A stretch of 64,000 bases of DNA from Candidatus Kryptonium sp. Its GTDB lineage: Bacteria; Bacteroidota; Ignavibacteria; Kryptoniales; Kryptoniaceae. Under the pieces are notes generated by a model that saw nothing but the letters and a program-made list of their open reading frames with translations, was not told the origin of the DNA and ran no database searches. The position numbers and the translations under genes are program-made. Positions 23,307-32,789 of the stretch are shown here, piece by piece. Location: assembly GCA_025060635.1 (NCBI GenBank), contig JANXBN010000001.1, forward strand, positions 753,284-817,283. Direction: 5' to 3'. Each line of letters opens with the position of its first letter. Positions within the stretch are counted from its first letter, which is position 1.

Positions 23307-24409
23307 AATTGGGGCAACGGAGAGCAACCATTACTGCGGTCGGGCATTATGTCCCTGAAAAAGTTCTTTCAAATTTTGATCTTGAAAAAATGGTTGATAC
23401 AAGTGATGAGTGGATAAGAGCGAGAACTGGAATTCGCGAAAGAAGAATACTTGAAAAAGGAGCGACATCTGATCTTGCTGTTCAGGCAATCAAAAGATTA
23501 TTTGAAAATAGCGGGGTTTCCCCAGAAGAAATTGAAGTTTTAATCGTTGCAACTGTTACACCAGATATGTTTTTCCCTTCAACCGCAGCTGTAATTCAAG
23601 AGAAACTTGGCTTGAAAAGGGCATGGGGTTTTGATATCTCAGCAGCTTGTTCAGGATTTATTTATGCATTAATAACGGGTGTCCAATTTATAGAATCAGG
23701 TAGATATAAAAAGGTTCTTGTCGTTGGCGCCGATAAAATGAGCTCAATTGTGGATTATACGGATAGAAATACTTGTGTTTTGTTTGGTGATGGAGCTGGT
23801 GCGGTTTTGCTTGAGCCCACGGATGATCCTGAATATGGAATAATTGATCACATTTTTTATATGGATGGTTCAGGGGGAAAATATCTTTACATGCCCGGTG
23901 GGGGAAGTTTAAATCCACCGACCCATGAAACTGTTGATAAGAAAATGCATTATGTCTATCAAGATGGAAGAGCTGTCTTTAAAGTTGCTGTGATTGGAAT
24001 GGCAGATGTTTCCGCTGAAATAGTTCAAAGAAATGGTTTAACTGGTGATGATATTGATTGGCTTGTCCCACATCAAGCAAATCTTAGAATAATTGTTGCA
24101 ACTGCTGAAAGAATGGGGCTTGATCTTTCTAAAGTTATGATAAATATTGATAGATATGGAAACACTACAGCTGCAACAATTCCACTTTGCCTGTCTGAAT
24201 ATTGGGAATGCGGTAAACTGAAACCCGGACACAGGGTTGTTATGTCCGCATTTGGTGCAGGTTATACTTGGGGGGCTGTTCTAATGAGATGGTCGCTTCC
24301 AAACCCACCAAAACCGAGACCAGATGTAGCAAAATACTGTGAGGAGATGGATTCAAGAAGGTTTGAAATACCAGAAGAATTGAAAATAAAAAATGAATCT
24401 GCTAAATGA
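23303..24409 (+). CDS. fabH: 3-oxoacyl-ACP synthase III
   Basis: This enzyme starts fatty acid synthesis by condensing acetyl- (or branched acyl-) CoA with malonyl-ACP. The catalytic triad is visible as Cys in [12 protein letters not shown], His in VPHQANLRI and Asn in [12 protein letters not shown]. The start TRGIRERR region (TGIRERRI) is typical. The protein has 368 residues; the last 30 or so ([27 protein letters not shown]) extend beyond the usual end and are charged. It overlaps plsX and fabD by 4 nt each, so the genes are translationally coupled. Confidence 0.96.
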   Translation: MKLGQRRATITAVGHYVPEKVLSNFDLEKMVDTSDEWIRARTGIRERRILEKGATSDLAVQAIKRLFENSGVSPEEIEVLIVATVTPDMFFPSTAAVIQEKLGLKRAWGFDISAACSGFIYALITGVQFIESGRYKKVLVVGADKMSSIVDYTDRNTCVLFGDGAGAVLLEPTDDPEYGIIDHIFYMDGSGGKYLYMPGGGSLNPPTHETVDKKMHYVYQDGRAVFKVAVIGMADVSAEIVQRNGLTGDDIDWLVPHQANLRIIVATAERMGLDLSKVMINIDRYGNTTAATIPLCLSEYWECGKLKPGHRVVMSAFGAGYTWGAVLMRWSLPNPPKPRPDVAKYCEEMDSRRFEIPEELKIKNESAK

Positions 24410-25320
24410 AAATCGCTTTCGTTTTTCCGGGGCAAGCTTCTCAATATGTCGGTATGGGAAAAGATTTGTATGAAAATAGCTCAATTGCCAAAGAGATTTT
24501 TGACAAAGCTGAAGAAATACTTGGATTTGAACTGAAACGGATATGTTTTGAAGGACCGGAAGAAGATCTAAAGCAAACAAAGGTCACTCAACCAGCGATC
24601 TTTGTTCATAGTTATATTGTTTCTACTCTCCTTGGAGAAAAAATAAAAGCTGATATGGCAGCTGGGCATTCGCTTGGTGAGTATTCAGCGCTTGTTTATG
24701 CTGGTGTCTTAAGTTTTGAAGATGCTTTGAAAATCGTAAAACTTCGTGGCGAGCTAATGCAGAGAGCAGGTGAGCAAAATCCCGGAACAATGGCCGCTAT
24801 TATCGGACTTGATGAGGAAAAAGTGAAGCAAGTGTGTGAGGAAGTTAAAGATGGAATAGTCCAACCAGCAAATTTTAACACACCTGAACAAATCGTTATC
24901 TCTGGTGAGGTTAATGCAGTTAGGAAAGCAATGCAACTTGCCAAGGAAGCTGGAGCGAAAATTGTAAAGGAGCTCGTTGTAAGTGGTGCTTTCCACTCCC
25001 CTCTTATGGAAAGCGCCAAAGATGAACTTAAAAATGCGCTTGATGAAGTAAAATTTAATAAACCCTCCATCCCAGTTTATTTCAATGTCACCGCAAAACC
25101 AACATTTGATCTAAATGAAATAAAAGATCTACTATATCGCCAAATAACGAGTCCCGTCCTTTGGACTCAAATTGTTATGAACATGGTTTCGGATGGAGCA
25201 GTTAAGTTTTATGAAATTGGACCTGGAAAAGTCCTTCAAGGTTTGATTAAAAAAATTGCACCAACTGCTGAAGTATCTGGATTTGATAAGTTTGATGATA
25301 TTAAAAACTTAGGGGAATGA
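24406..25320 (+). CDS. fabD: Malonyl-CoA:ACP transacylase
   Basis: This enzyme transfers malonyl groups from CoA to ACP. The active-site Ser is in [10 protein letters not shown], the oxyanion region is [14 protein letters not shown], and the catalytic His is in GAFHSPLME. The length of 304 residues is normal. It overlaps fabH and the DUF3109 gene by 4 nt each. Confidence 0.96.
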   Translation: MKIAFVFPGQASQYVGMGKDLYENSSIAKEIFDKAEEILGFELKRICFEGPEEDLKQTKVTQPAIFVHSYIVSTLLGEKIKADMAAGHSLGEYSALVYAGVLSFEDALKIVKLRGELMQRAGEQNPGTMAAIIGLDEEKVKQVCEEVKDGIVQPANFNTPEQIVISGEVNAVRKAMQLAKEAGAKIVKELVVSGAFHSPLMESAKDELKNALDEVKFNKPSIPVYFNVTAKPTFDLNEIKDLLYRQITSPVLWTQIVMNMVSDGAVKFYEIGPGKVLQGLIKKIAPTAEVSGFDKFDDIKNLGE

Positions 25321-25961
25321 AATTTATGGATTCAGACTCCCCTAAGGTTGAGCGGGAAATAGTTGAAGTCAAAAACTTTAAGATAGATACAATTGTTTTC
25401 ACGGCAGGATTTGTCCCGTTTTGTAATGTGCCGGTATGTTATGGAAATTGTTGCTATTGGGGAGTTTATGTTGATCTCAATGAAAGAGAAAAGATACTTG
25501 AACATAAAGATTTGATTTTGAAATATATGGATGAAACTCAACCGCACGATGTTGAACTTTGGTTTGAAAAGGAAGAATGGGATGATCCAGATTTTCCATC
25601 AGGCAAATGTGTTGGGACAAATGTTTATAATGGTAAGTGTGCCTTTTTGACGAAGGAAGGATATTGTGTTTTGCAGATAACCGCAAAAGAAAATGGAATG
25701 CATAAATGGTCTTTGAAACCATTTTATTGCTGTATTTATCCGTTGACATTTTTTGAGGGAGTTTTGACTTACGATGATGGACACGCTGAAGATTTGCCAT
25801 ATTGTGGAACAAAAGCAACACATAATCATGCTGGGCCTGTGATTGAAGTTTGCAAAAATGAATTTATTTATATTTTAGGTGAGGACGGATATTCAGAATT
25901 GTTGAAGATTTACAAATCTTGGAAGCAAAAAGTTCAAATAAACAGTGAAATTCAAAAATGA
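25317..25961 (+). CDS. DUF3109 family cysteine-rich protein inside the fatty acid operon
   Basis: This 214-residue protein has many Cys: CNVPVCYGNCCYWG (about 37-50), GKCVG, GKCAFL, GYCVLQ, FYCCIYP and PYCGTK. The segment HKWSLKPFYCCIYPL matches the DUF3109 / YkgJ-like cysteine-cluster pattern, which is thought to bind metal or an Fe-S cluster. No function is established for the family. The start ATG overlaps the fabD stop, and the 3' end overlaps fabG by 4 nt, so it is an integral operon member. A second ATG lies 9 nt downstream. Confidence 0.8.
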   Translation: MKFMDSDSPKVEREIVEVKNFKIDTIVFTAGFVPFCNVPVCYGNCCYWGVYVDLNEREKILEHKDLILKYMDETQPHDVELWFEKEEWDDPDFPSGKCVGTNVYNGKCAFLTKEGYCVLQITAKENGMHKWSLKPFYCCIYPLTFFEGVLTYDDGHAEDLPYCGTKATHNHAGPVIEVCKNEFIYILGEDGYSELLKIYKSWKQKVQINSEIQK

Positions 25962-26701
25962 GCGATTTAAAAAACAAAGTTGCTATAGTCACAGGCGGTT
26001 CAAGAGGGATCGGCAGGGCTATTGCTAAGGTCCTTGCTTCATCTGGTTGTGATGTGGTGATAACTTATAAAAGTTCAGCTCAACAAGCGCAGGAGCTCGT
26101 GCAAGAGATTTCAAAAAACGCAAAAGCAATCGCAATTCAAGCTGATTCGGCGAAATTTGAAGATGCACAAAAAGTCGTTGAAGAAACCTTGAAAAATTTC
26201 GGCAAAATTGATATACTTATTAACAACGCAGGAATTACTAAAGATAACCTTTTGCTTAGAATGACCGAAGATGAATGGGATGATGTGATTGATACTAACT
26301 TGAAAGGAGTTTTTAACTTCACGAAGGCTGTTATCAAACATATGATAAGTCAAAGGTCAGGAAAGATAATTAACATCGCATCGGTCGTTGGGCTTATCGG
26401 AAACCCAGGACAGGCAAATTACGCTGCTTCAAAGGCAGGAATTATTGGTTTTACGAAAGCTCTTGCGAAAGAAGTTGCTTCAAGAAATATACAAGTTAAT
26501 GTCGTTGCCCCAGGTTATGTTGAAACGGAGATGACAGAGAAATTAAACGAAGAACAAAAAAAGCGTTTGTTTGAATTAATCCCTGCTAGAAGAATAGCAA
26601 AACCAGAAGAAATTGCCTATGTCGTTAAGTTTCTCGCTTCACCTGAATCTGACTATATCACAGGTCAAGTCATAGTTGTTGATGGTGGATTAACCTCATA
26701 A
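25958..26701 (+). CDS. fabG: 3-oxoacyl-ACP reductase
   Basis: This SDR enzyme performs the NADPH reduction step of fatty acid elongation. The cofactor motif is TGGSRGIGRAIA and NNAG is present. The catalytic residues are Ser in NIASVVGLIGN and Tyr/Lys in NYAASKAGIIGF, and the FabG C-terminus DYITGQVIVVDGGLTS is clear. The length of 247 residues is normal. It overlaps the DUF3109 gene by 4 nt; acpP follows after 39 nt. Confidence 0.96.
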   Translation: MSDLKNKVAIVTGGSRGIGRAIAKVLASSGCDVVITYKSSAQQAQELVQEISKNAKAIAIQADSAKFEDAQKVVEETLKNFGKIDILINNAGITKDNLLLRMTEDEWDDVIDTNLKGVFNFTKAVIKHMISQRSGKIINIASVVGLIGNPGQANYAASKAGIIGFTKALAKEVASRNIQVNVVAPGYVETEMTEKLNEEQKKRLFELIPARRIAKPEEIAYVVKFLASPESDYITGQVIVVDGGLTS

Positions 26702-26740
26702 ACAAAAACTAAAACAAAAAATAAAAGGGAGGAAAGCAAT

Positions 26741-26980
26741 ATGGACATTGAAGCAAAGGTAAAACAAATAATTGTAAACAAGCTTAATGTTAGCGAGGAT
26801 AAGGTAGTTCCAGAGGCGTCATTTATTAATGATCTTGGGGCTGATTCACTTGACACAGTTGAGCTTGTAATGGAATTTGAGAAGGAATTTGGTATTCAAG
26901 TCCCCGATGAAGATGCTGAAAAGATAAGAACAGTTGGAGATGCGATTAACTATCTAAAGCAAAAACTTGGACAAGCGTAA
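26741..26980 (+). CDS. acpP: Acyl carrier protein
   Basis: A 79-residue acidic four-helix carrier. The phosphopantetheine Ser is in [16 protein letters not shown] (about 33-48). A strong ribosome site (GGGAGG) precedes the ATG, and a strong terminator follows, which fits the need for high ACP levels. It sits between fabG and fabF. Confidence 0.97.
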   Translation: MDIEAKVKQIIVNKLNVSEDKVVPEASFINDLGADSLDTVELVMEFEKEFGIQVPDEDAEKIRTVGDAINYLKQKLGQA

Positions 26981-26992
26981 AATTGAAAAAAT

Positions 26993-27025
26993 GGGAGAGC
27001 ATTTGTCTCTCCCTTTCTTTAATTT
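26993..27025 (+). terminator. Rho-independent terminator after acpP
   Basis: GGGAGAG (26993-26999) and CTCTCCC (27007-27013) form a perfect 7-bp stem with a 7-nt loop, followed by a T-rich tail. It separates acpP from fabF, so fabF-rnc may depend on read-through or on their own promoter. Confidence 0.8.
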
Positions 27026-27060
27026 TTTGTTCGTCATAAAAAACAAAAAATGCCGAAATT

Positions 27061-28314
27061 ATGTCCAACCGCAAAAGGGTTGTTGTAACAGGAATGGGTG
27101 TGATATCACCCGTTGGATTAACTATTGAAGAATATTGGAAAAGCCTTCTTGAAGGGAAAAGCGGTGTTGATTACATAACAAGGTTTGATACAACAAATTT
27201 TGCGACAAAGTTCGCTGCGGAGGTAAAGAATTTTGATCCAACAAATTATATGGACAAAAAGCTTGCTCAAAGAATGGATATATTTACTCAGTTTGCAATG
27301 GCCGCAACCGAAATGGCTATTCAAGACGCTGGGCTTAATTCTGATTCAAAATTGGACAAAGAAAGAGTTGCTGTTGTTTACTCTTCTGGGATCGGTGGAA
27401 TGTGGACATATCACACACAACATGAATTATTTTTCAAAACAGGGACACCAAGGCATATAAGCCCATTTACCGTGACTATGATGATTGTTGATATAGCAGC
27501 TGGTTATATTTCAATAAGGTATGGATATAAGGGACCAAATTATGCTACTATTTCTGCTTGTGCAAGTTCAGCTAATGCGATAACAGATGCTGTTATGTTA
27601 ATTGAGCGTGGGCTTGCGGATGTTGTCATAACTGGTGGAAGCGAAGCGGCTATATGTCCAATGGGAATTGGTTCGTTTAATGCAATGAGGGCACTTTCAA
27701 CGAGAAATGAAGAACCGCAAAAGGCGAGCAGACCTTTTGATGCTCAGCGTGATGGTTTTGTGATGGGGGAAGGTGCTGGGACTTTAGTCCTTGAATCACT
27801 TGAACATGCTTTGAACCGCGGAGCGAAAATTTATGCAGAGGTTGCAGGTTTCGGACTCACAGCAGATGCATATCATATAACCGCACCAGCTCCAAACGGC
27901 GAGGGCGCTGCAAGGTCAATGGCGCTTGCAATCAAAGATGCTGGACTTGTCCCAGAAGACATTGATTATATTAATGCTCATGGAACATCAACAAAAGAAA
28001 ACGATAGAAACGAAACACAAGCAATAAAAACTGTTTTTGGCGATCACGCCTATAAACTTGCGGTAAATTCAACGAAATCAATGATTGGACATCTGCTTGG
28101 TGCTGCTGGAGTGGTTGAGGCAATTGCAACGATTTTGTCAATAAATACTGGAAAAATTCATCCAACGATAAATTACGAGTATCCAGATCCAGAGTGCGAT
28201 CTTTTCTATGTTCCAAATCAAGCAATAGAACGCGAGGTTAAAGCAGCAATATCAAATTCTTTTGGTTTTGGAGGCCATAATGTTTCAATAGTTTTCAAAA
28301 AGTTTGAAGAATAA
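27061..28314 (+). CDS. fabF: 3-oxoacyl-ACP synthase II
   Basis: This elongation condensing enzyme has 417 residues. The catalytic Cys is in ISACASSANAI, the first His is in NAHGTSTKEND, and the second His with its Lys is in NSTKSMIGHLLGAAG. The N-terminus RVVVTGMGVISPVGLT is typical. rnc starts 4 nt after the stop, as in many bacteria. Confidence 0.96.
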   Translation: MSNRKRVVVTGMGVISPVGLTIEEYWKSLLEGKSGVDYITRFDTTNFATKFAAEVKNFDPTNYMDKKLAQRMDIFTQFAMAATEMAIQDAGLNSDSKLDKERVAVVYSSGIGGMWTYHTQHELFFKTGTPRHISPFTVTMMIVDIAAGYISIRYGYKGPNYATISACASSANAITDAVMLIERGLADVVITGGSEAAICPMGIGSFNAMRALSTRNEEPQKASRPFDAQRDGFVMGEGAGTLVLESLEHALNRGAKIYAEVAGFGLTADAYHITAPAPNGEGAARSMALAIKDAGLVPEDIDYINAHGTSTKENDRNETQAIKTVFGDHAYKLAVNSTKSMIGHLLGAAGVVEAIATILSINTGKIHPTINYEYPDPECDLFYVPNQAIEREVKAAISNSFGFGGHNVSIVFKKFEE

Positions 28315-28317
28315 GAT

Positions 28318-29103
28318 TTGTTTAGGATATTAAAAAAGATCCGCTCACTTTTTATTAAGTCGGATTCAACCTTAATAAGCAAGAAAAAGATTAAGGAACT
28401 TGAGGAAATCCTCGGTGTGAAAATTAAAGATAGGGATATTTTTATCCAAGCGCTAACGCATAGGTCTTTTGTCCCAGTTGCAAAGCAAAAATTTGGCATC
28501 AAAATAGAATCAAATGAGCGACTTGAATTTCTTGGCGATTCAATTCTGAATCTTGTCGCTGGTGAGCTTCTTTACAATGCTTATCCTTTCGCAACCGAAG
28601 GAAGATTGACTCGTTTAAGGTCACGAATTATAAACAAAGGAATTTTGATTAAATATGCTTACCTTTTGAAACTTGACGAATTTATCCTGTTAAGTCACTC
28701 TGCAAGGCGAGCTTTAATGCAAGGATATAACTCAATGCTTGCTGACGCATTTGAGGCAATCGTTGGAGCGATTTATCTTGATTCTGGTTTTGAAACGGCA
28801 AAAAAATTTTTGATTCGCGTTTTCAAAGAATTGATCGGGGAGTTTGATTCTAATTTTTACGAATCAACGAAAGAACATTATAAGAGTATACTTGTTGAGT
28901 ATTCGCATAAGGTGAATCTTGATGTAAGCTACAGGGTTGTCAAAGTTGAAGGACCTGAGCATGAAAGAACCTTCACTGTTGAGGTTTTGCTTGGGGATCA
29001 AGTTGTTGGGATTGGTCAAGGCAAGAGCAAAAAAGAGGCAGAAAAACTCGCAGCTTATGACGCTCTCCTGAAACTTGGCATAATTGATAAATCCGCAAGT
29101 TGA
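28318..29103 (+). CDS. rnc: Ribonuclease III
   Basis: This double-stranded RNA endonuclease processes rRNA and other RNAs. The catalytic signature is ERLEFLGDSILNLV with a second acidic site in ADAFEAIVGAIYLDSG. The C-terminal dsRNA-binding domain is at about 190-258 (YKSILVEYSHK ... SKKEAEKLAAYDALLKL). The frame opens at a TTG only 4 nt after the fabF stop. No ATG lies before the catalytic domain, so a TTG start and coupling to fabF are likely. Confidence 0.93.
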   Translation: MFRILKKIRSLFIKSDSTLISKKKIKELEEILGVKIKDRDIFIQALTHRSFVPVAKQKFGIKIESNERLEFLGDSILNLVAGELLYNAYPFATEGRLTRLRSRIINKGILIKYAYLLKLDEFILLSHSARRALMQGYNSMLADAFEAIVGAIYLDSGFETAKKFLIRVFKELIGEFDSNFYESTKEHYKSILVEYSHKVNLDVSYRVVKVEGPEHERTFTVEVLLGDQVVGIGQGKSKKEAEKLAAYDALLKLGIIDKSAS

Positions 29104-29159
29104 AGTTTTCTTGAAATTTTGCGATTTTATCTTTGGATTTAAAAATTAAATTTGTAAAG

Positions 29160-30518
29160 ATGATGTTAAAGAAATTTGCCTTGTTTGTCTTGTTCCTTTT
29201 GATTTTGAATTATTATGGGGCTTCGCAGAATATATGGTTTTCGGATGAGTTTAATTCTTCAAAAATTCGCAATTTGTGGACGCCGATCTCTGGAAGTATA
29301 GAACTTGCAGATGGAAAGCTTAAACTACGAGCAACGGATAAACCATCGCTTGTCGCGCTAAATTTACCAATCCCCCCAAAGTCAAGATACACAGTCAAAT
29401 TTAGTTTTTCAGGAAGCGAGATTTCGCTTTTGTTTAATATATATGATATTTACTCAATAAGAGTTGGAAATTATGTTAAGTTTTTTAACAACGCAATTTA
29501 TACTGGCGTGGTTGAAGCATCTGGCGAGGAGAAGATTGTAAAATTTGCTTCCTTGCCACAAGTTAAAAACAGATGGAAAACGCTCGCGGTTGAGGTCACA
29601 CCAGAAAGATATTCTGTTTATTTCAACGATAAAAAGGTCTTTGATGGAGAATTATACTTTAACTCTGGTTTTATTATCCTAAGCACAAAGCTTGGGGATG
29701 TAGAAATAGACTATTTTATTATCTCATCCAGAGAAAAATACAAGCGAATTGAAGAATTACGCAAAGAAAAAGAAGCGTTAATAATTGACCATGTAAATTC
29801 AATCGCATTGATTGATTCGTCAAAATTTGCAATTTCAAGCGATATTTACTCGCATGTCCAAGTGCTTGATACAATTGGTAATGTTTTAAACAGATTTACT
29901 TATTTGAGATGGGCTGGTGGAGTGATGCACTATAACGAGGGGCTTTATGTCTGCGATGCTGGCAGGATAATAGTTGTCTATCCCGATAAAACTGTTAATG
30001 TGGCGCAGTTTATGGTGAAATATCCGACTTATATTTCAAATGATGGAGAAAAATTTTATGTTATTGACGATGGCGCGATTAAAATTTTTGATCGCAGTTT
30101 TAAGATTGTTGCTTCCTTCGCTGATCCAGCGAATTTAAAATTTCCGACTGCTGTTGCGGCTGATAAATACAATCTTTATTGTGCCGATCCCGAGCTTGGT
30201 CAGATTTCAGTTTATTCAAAAAGAGATACGATAAGGTTCACGAGAAAGATAAAAGATGTTTTGATAAAACCAGTTGATATAAAGTACGATTCCACATTGA
30301 ACTGCTTCTTCGTTGCTGATATCGGTCTTAAGGGAGTTGCTAAATTAGTAAATGATAAAGTTGAAAGGGTATTTAGAGCTGAAAATCTCGGTGGTTTGAA
30401 GTTGCCGCGATCTATTGACTTAAAATCTGGTTTGATCTTTATCGCTGACGCTGATAAGATTGTTCGCGTTGATACAACTTTGTCAGAGTATTCAGCAAGG
30501 CTAATTTTAAGAAGATAG
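29160..30518 (+). CDS. Secreted beta-propeller (NHL-like) protein of unknown function
   Basis: A signal peptide (MMLKKFALFVLFLLILNYYGASQ) is followed by an N-terminal beta domain (about 20-190) of LamG/jelly-roll character (IWFSDEFNSSKIRNLWTPISG). The C-terminal half reads like NHL or six-bladed propeller repeats, for example HVQVLDTIGNVLNRF, GLYVCDAGRIIVVYPD and NLYCADPELGQISVYSK. I start at ATG 29160, because the upstream TTG at 29133 would bury the signal peptide. There is no T9SS sorting domain. The role is unknown. Confidence 0.75.
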   Translation: MMLKKFALFVLFLLILNYYGASQNIWFSDEFNSSKIRNLWTPISGSIELADGKLKLRATDKPSLVALNLPIPPKSRYTVKFSFSGSEISLLFNIYDIYSIRVGNYVKFFNNAIYTGVVEASGEEKIVKFASLPQVKNRWKTLAVEVTPERYSVYFNDKKVFDGELYFNSGFIILSTKLGDVEIDYFIISSREKYKRIEELRKEKEALIIDHVNSIALIDSSKFAISSDIYSHVQVLDTIGNVLNRFTYLRWAGGVMHYNEGLYVCDAGRIIVVYPDKTVNVAQFMVKYPTYISNDGEKFYVIDDGAIKIFDRSFKIVASFADPANLKFPTAVAADKYNLYCADPELGQISVYSKRDTIRFTRKIKDVLIKPVDIKYDSTLNCFFVADIGLKGVAKLVNDKVERVFRAENLGGLKLPRSIDLKSGLIFIADADKIVRVDTTLSEYSARLILRR

Positions 30519-30929
30519 TTAAGGTTTAAGTTCAAAGTTTTCCACATATCTTGAGCACCAACCTTCAGTAGCGGAGCAAAACAAATAGATGAACTTCCCA
30601 CTTAATGATTTTATTTCCTGTGTTTTGAGCTTTAACCTTACGATTATCGGCTTTCTTGTATCAATGTAGTTATCCCTTGTTTTGTCAAATTTTATGCTTA
30701 AAACTTCTGCGAATGCTTCATTAATTTTAATTTCAGGTTTCGGCTCCGCATTTATTTGAATTCCATCCTTTGGTTTCAAGGTAATTAAAAGTATAAACTC
30801 ATCTGGGTTGAATTTTTCAAGTTTAAAATAGGAAGAAACATATTTGTTCGTTTTCGGTTGAAGATTAAAAAGTGAGAAGAGCAAAAGTAAGGAGGCAATG
30901 TTCTTAATAGAGCCGAGCAAAGATAACAT
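30519..30929 (-). CDS. Secreted DsbD-alpha-like domain protein
   Basis: This 136-residue protein starts with a signal peptide or anchor (IASLLLLFSLFNLQP). The rest resembles the N-terminal periplasmic domain of DsbD, with the end GKFIYLFCSATEGWCSRYVENFEL in the place of the DsbD redox Cys pair (spacing Cx6C). In DsbD that pair passes electrons to periplasmic partners. No DsbD transmembrane or thioredoxin part is encoded nearby. Its 3' end lies right against the convergent propeller gene, and nagA lies upstream on the same strand 3 nt away. Confidence 0.6.
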   Translation of the reverse strand: MLSLLGSIKNIASLLLLFSLFNLQPKTNKYVSSYFKLEKFNPDEFILLITLKPKDGIQINAEPKPEIKINEAFAEVLSIKFDKTRDNYIDTRKPIIVRLKLKTQEIKSLSGKFIYLFCSATEGWCSRYVENFELKP

Positions 30930-30932
30930 TTT

Positions 30933-32099
30933 TCAATCTTTCTTGTATTTTATTTCGCCTTCATAAATTGTCATATGGACATTAAAGTTTTTATCAAGCA
31001 CCACTATATCTGCATCTTTACCAGTTGCGAGGATTCCTTTGCGATGTTCTTTTCCTAAGACGCGCGCTGGGTTTAGTGAAGCCATTCTCACAGCTGCTGT
31101 AAGTGGCACATCAACTAACTCTACCATCACTTTCACGGCTTGCTCCATTGTCAGTGTGCTTCCGGCAAGTGTCCCATCCTCAAGAAAAATCTTTTTATCA
31201 CGCATTATAACTTTTTGGTTTGCAAATTCATATTCCCCATCGGGTAGACCACACATCTTCATCGCATCGGTTATGAGTATTATACCTCCGGAGCCTTTTA
31301 TTTTGTATAAAAGTTTCATCACCATTGGATGCACATGAATTCCATCGGCGATTAGCTCTATTTTAAGTTCATCAAAGAGTAATGAGCCAGTTATCACTCC
31401 AGGGTCACGGTGATGAAACGGTTTCATCGCATTGAACATATGAGTTACATGGGCAGCTCCATTGTGTATAGCCATTTGAATTTCATCTATGTCGGCAACT
31501 GAATGTCCAATTGACAGTATGACTCCGTCAAGAGCTGCTTCGCGCATAACCTCGTAAGCACCGGGAAGTTCAGGGGCAATTGTCATAATTTTTATAAATC
31601 CTCTTCCAGCATCTCGCAGTGTATACCATGCATCAAGGGAAGGTTTAAGAAGGTAATCTGGGTTCATTGCACCGCGTTCTTCAGGATTTAAAAACGGACC
31701 TTCAAGATGTATTCCCCAGATATTTGAGTTGTTTTGTTCTATGAAATCAGCCAATCGTCTCAGTTCACGAATGAATTCTTTCTCAGGTTTTGGATAGAGC
31801 GTTGCCAAAAGTCCAGTGGTCCCGTGTTGAAAGAAAAATTCGCTTATTGTGTAAAGCGCTTCATCATCTTCATCTTCAAATCCATAACCAAGCCCACCGT
31901 GAACATGTAGGTCAACGAACCCAGGAACCACATACATTCCGTCAAAGTCAAAGAATTCGTATTCTTCATCAGGTTCAATGTTTAAATCTTCAAGTTTTCC
32001 TATCTCTGCTATTTTTTTGCCTTCTATTATTATCCCTGCTTTTTCAATTATCCTGAATGGAGTAACAGCGTTAACATTTCGCAAAACTATTTTTTTCAT
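30933..32099 (-). CDS. nagA: N-acetylglucosamine-6-phosphate deacetylase
   Basis: This amidohydrolase has 388 residues and removes acetate from GlcNAc-6-phosphate in amino sugar recycling. Visible motifs are the metal-binding VDLHVHGGLGYGFED, GIHLEGPFLNPEERGAM, GHSVADI, THMFNAMKPFHHRDPG and the catalytic Asp in LITDAMKMCG. It overlaps rpe by 4 nt. No nagB lies in the window. Confidence 0.93.
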   Translation of the reverse strand: MKKIVLRNVNAVTPFRIIEKAGIIIEGKKIAEIGKLEDLNIEPDEEYEFFDFDGMYVVPGFVDLHVHGGLGYGFEDEDDEALYTISEFFFQHGTTGLLATLYPKPEKEFIRELRRLADFIEQNNSNIWGIHLEGPFLNPEERGAMNPDYLLKPSLDAWYTLRDAGRGFIKIMTIAPELPGAYEVMREAALDGVILSIGHSVADIDEIQMAIHNGAAHVTHMFNAMKPFHHRDPGVITGSLLFDELKIELIADGIHVHPMVMKLLYKIKGSGGIILITDAMKMCGLPDGEYEFANQKVIMRDKKIFLEDGTLAGSTLTMEQAVKVMVELVDVPLTAAVRMASLNPARVLGKEHRKGILATGKDADIVVLDKNFNVHMTIYEGEIKYKKD

Positions 32100-32782
32100 A
32101 CTAACCTTGTTTTATTTTTGAATTCATAATCAAGAAATATGTTTTTGAACTTCTTCACTTTTTCGGTGATATTTTCCGATTTGAAAATTGCACTGCCAGC
32201 AACTATAATATCAGCACCGGCCTCAAGTAAAAGTTCAACATTATCAATGTCAATTCCACCGTCAACCTCAATTTCAACATCAAGGTTTCTTTCCATAATT
32301 AGTTTTTTCGCTTGCACAATTTTCCTCAAAGAAGTTTCAATAAATTCTTGTCCTCCAAACCCGGGATTGACAGACATTATCAAAAGTATGTCAATATAAT
32401 CAATAATTTCTTCAACTAAATGGACTGGAGTTGCAGGGTTTATTGCGACGCCAGCTTTGGCGCCACTTTGTTTTATTTTAGCTATTGTTCTGTGCAAATG
32501 GGGGCATGTCTCAAGATGAACTGTAATTATATCTGAACCTGCTTTTCTAAATTCATCTATATACATATCTGGATTTGAAATCATAAGATGTGAATCAAGG
32601 GGAAGTTTCGTTAATTTTCGTATTGCTTTGACTATCATCGGTCCAAATGTTAAGTTTGGAACAAAATGACCATCCATAACATCAAGATGAAAAAGATCCG
32701 CACCACCTTCCTCGGCTTTTTTTATTTCATTTTTTAAGTCGGAGAAATCAGCAGAAAGTAGAGAGGGAGCAAGTTTAAACAT
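32096..32782 (-). CDS. rpe: Ribulose-phosphate 3-epimerase
   Basis: This TIM-barrel epimerase of the pentose phosphate pathway has 228 residues. Motifs are LAPSLLSADF, HLDVMDGHFVPNLTFGP (metal His and catalytic Asp), LIMSVNPGFGGQEF and the second catalytic Asp in EVDGGID. It lies between the PASTA gene (8 nt) and nagA (4-nt overlap), so the three form an operon. The PASTA-rpe neighbourhood recalls the prkC-rsgA-rpe order of Gram-positive bacteria. Confidence 0.95.
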   Translation of the reverse strand: MFKLAPSLLSADFSDLKNEIKKAEEGGADLFHLDVMDGHFVPNLTFGPMIVKAIRKLTKLPLDSHLMISNPDMYIDEFRKAGSDIITVHLETCPHLHRTIAKIKQSGAKAGVAINPATPVHLVEEIIDYIDILLIMSVNPGFGGQEFIETSLRKIVQAKKLIMERNLDVEIEVDGGIDIDNVELLLEAGADIIVAGSAIFKSENITEKVKKFKNIFLDYEFKNKTRLV

Positions 32783-32789
32783 TTTGTTT

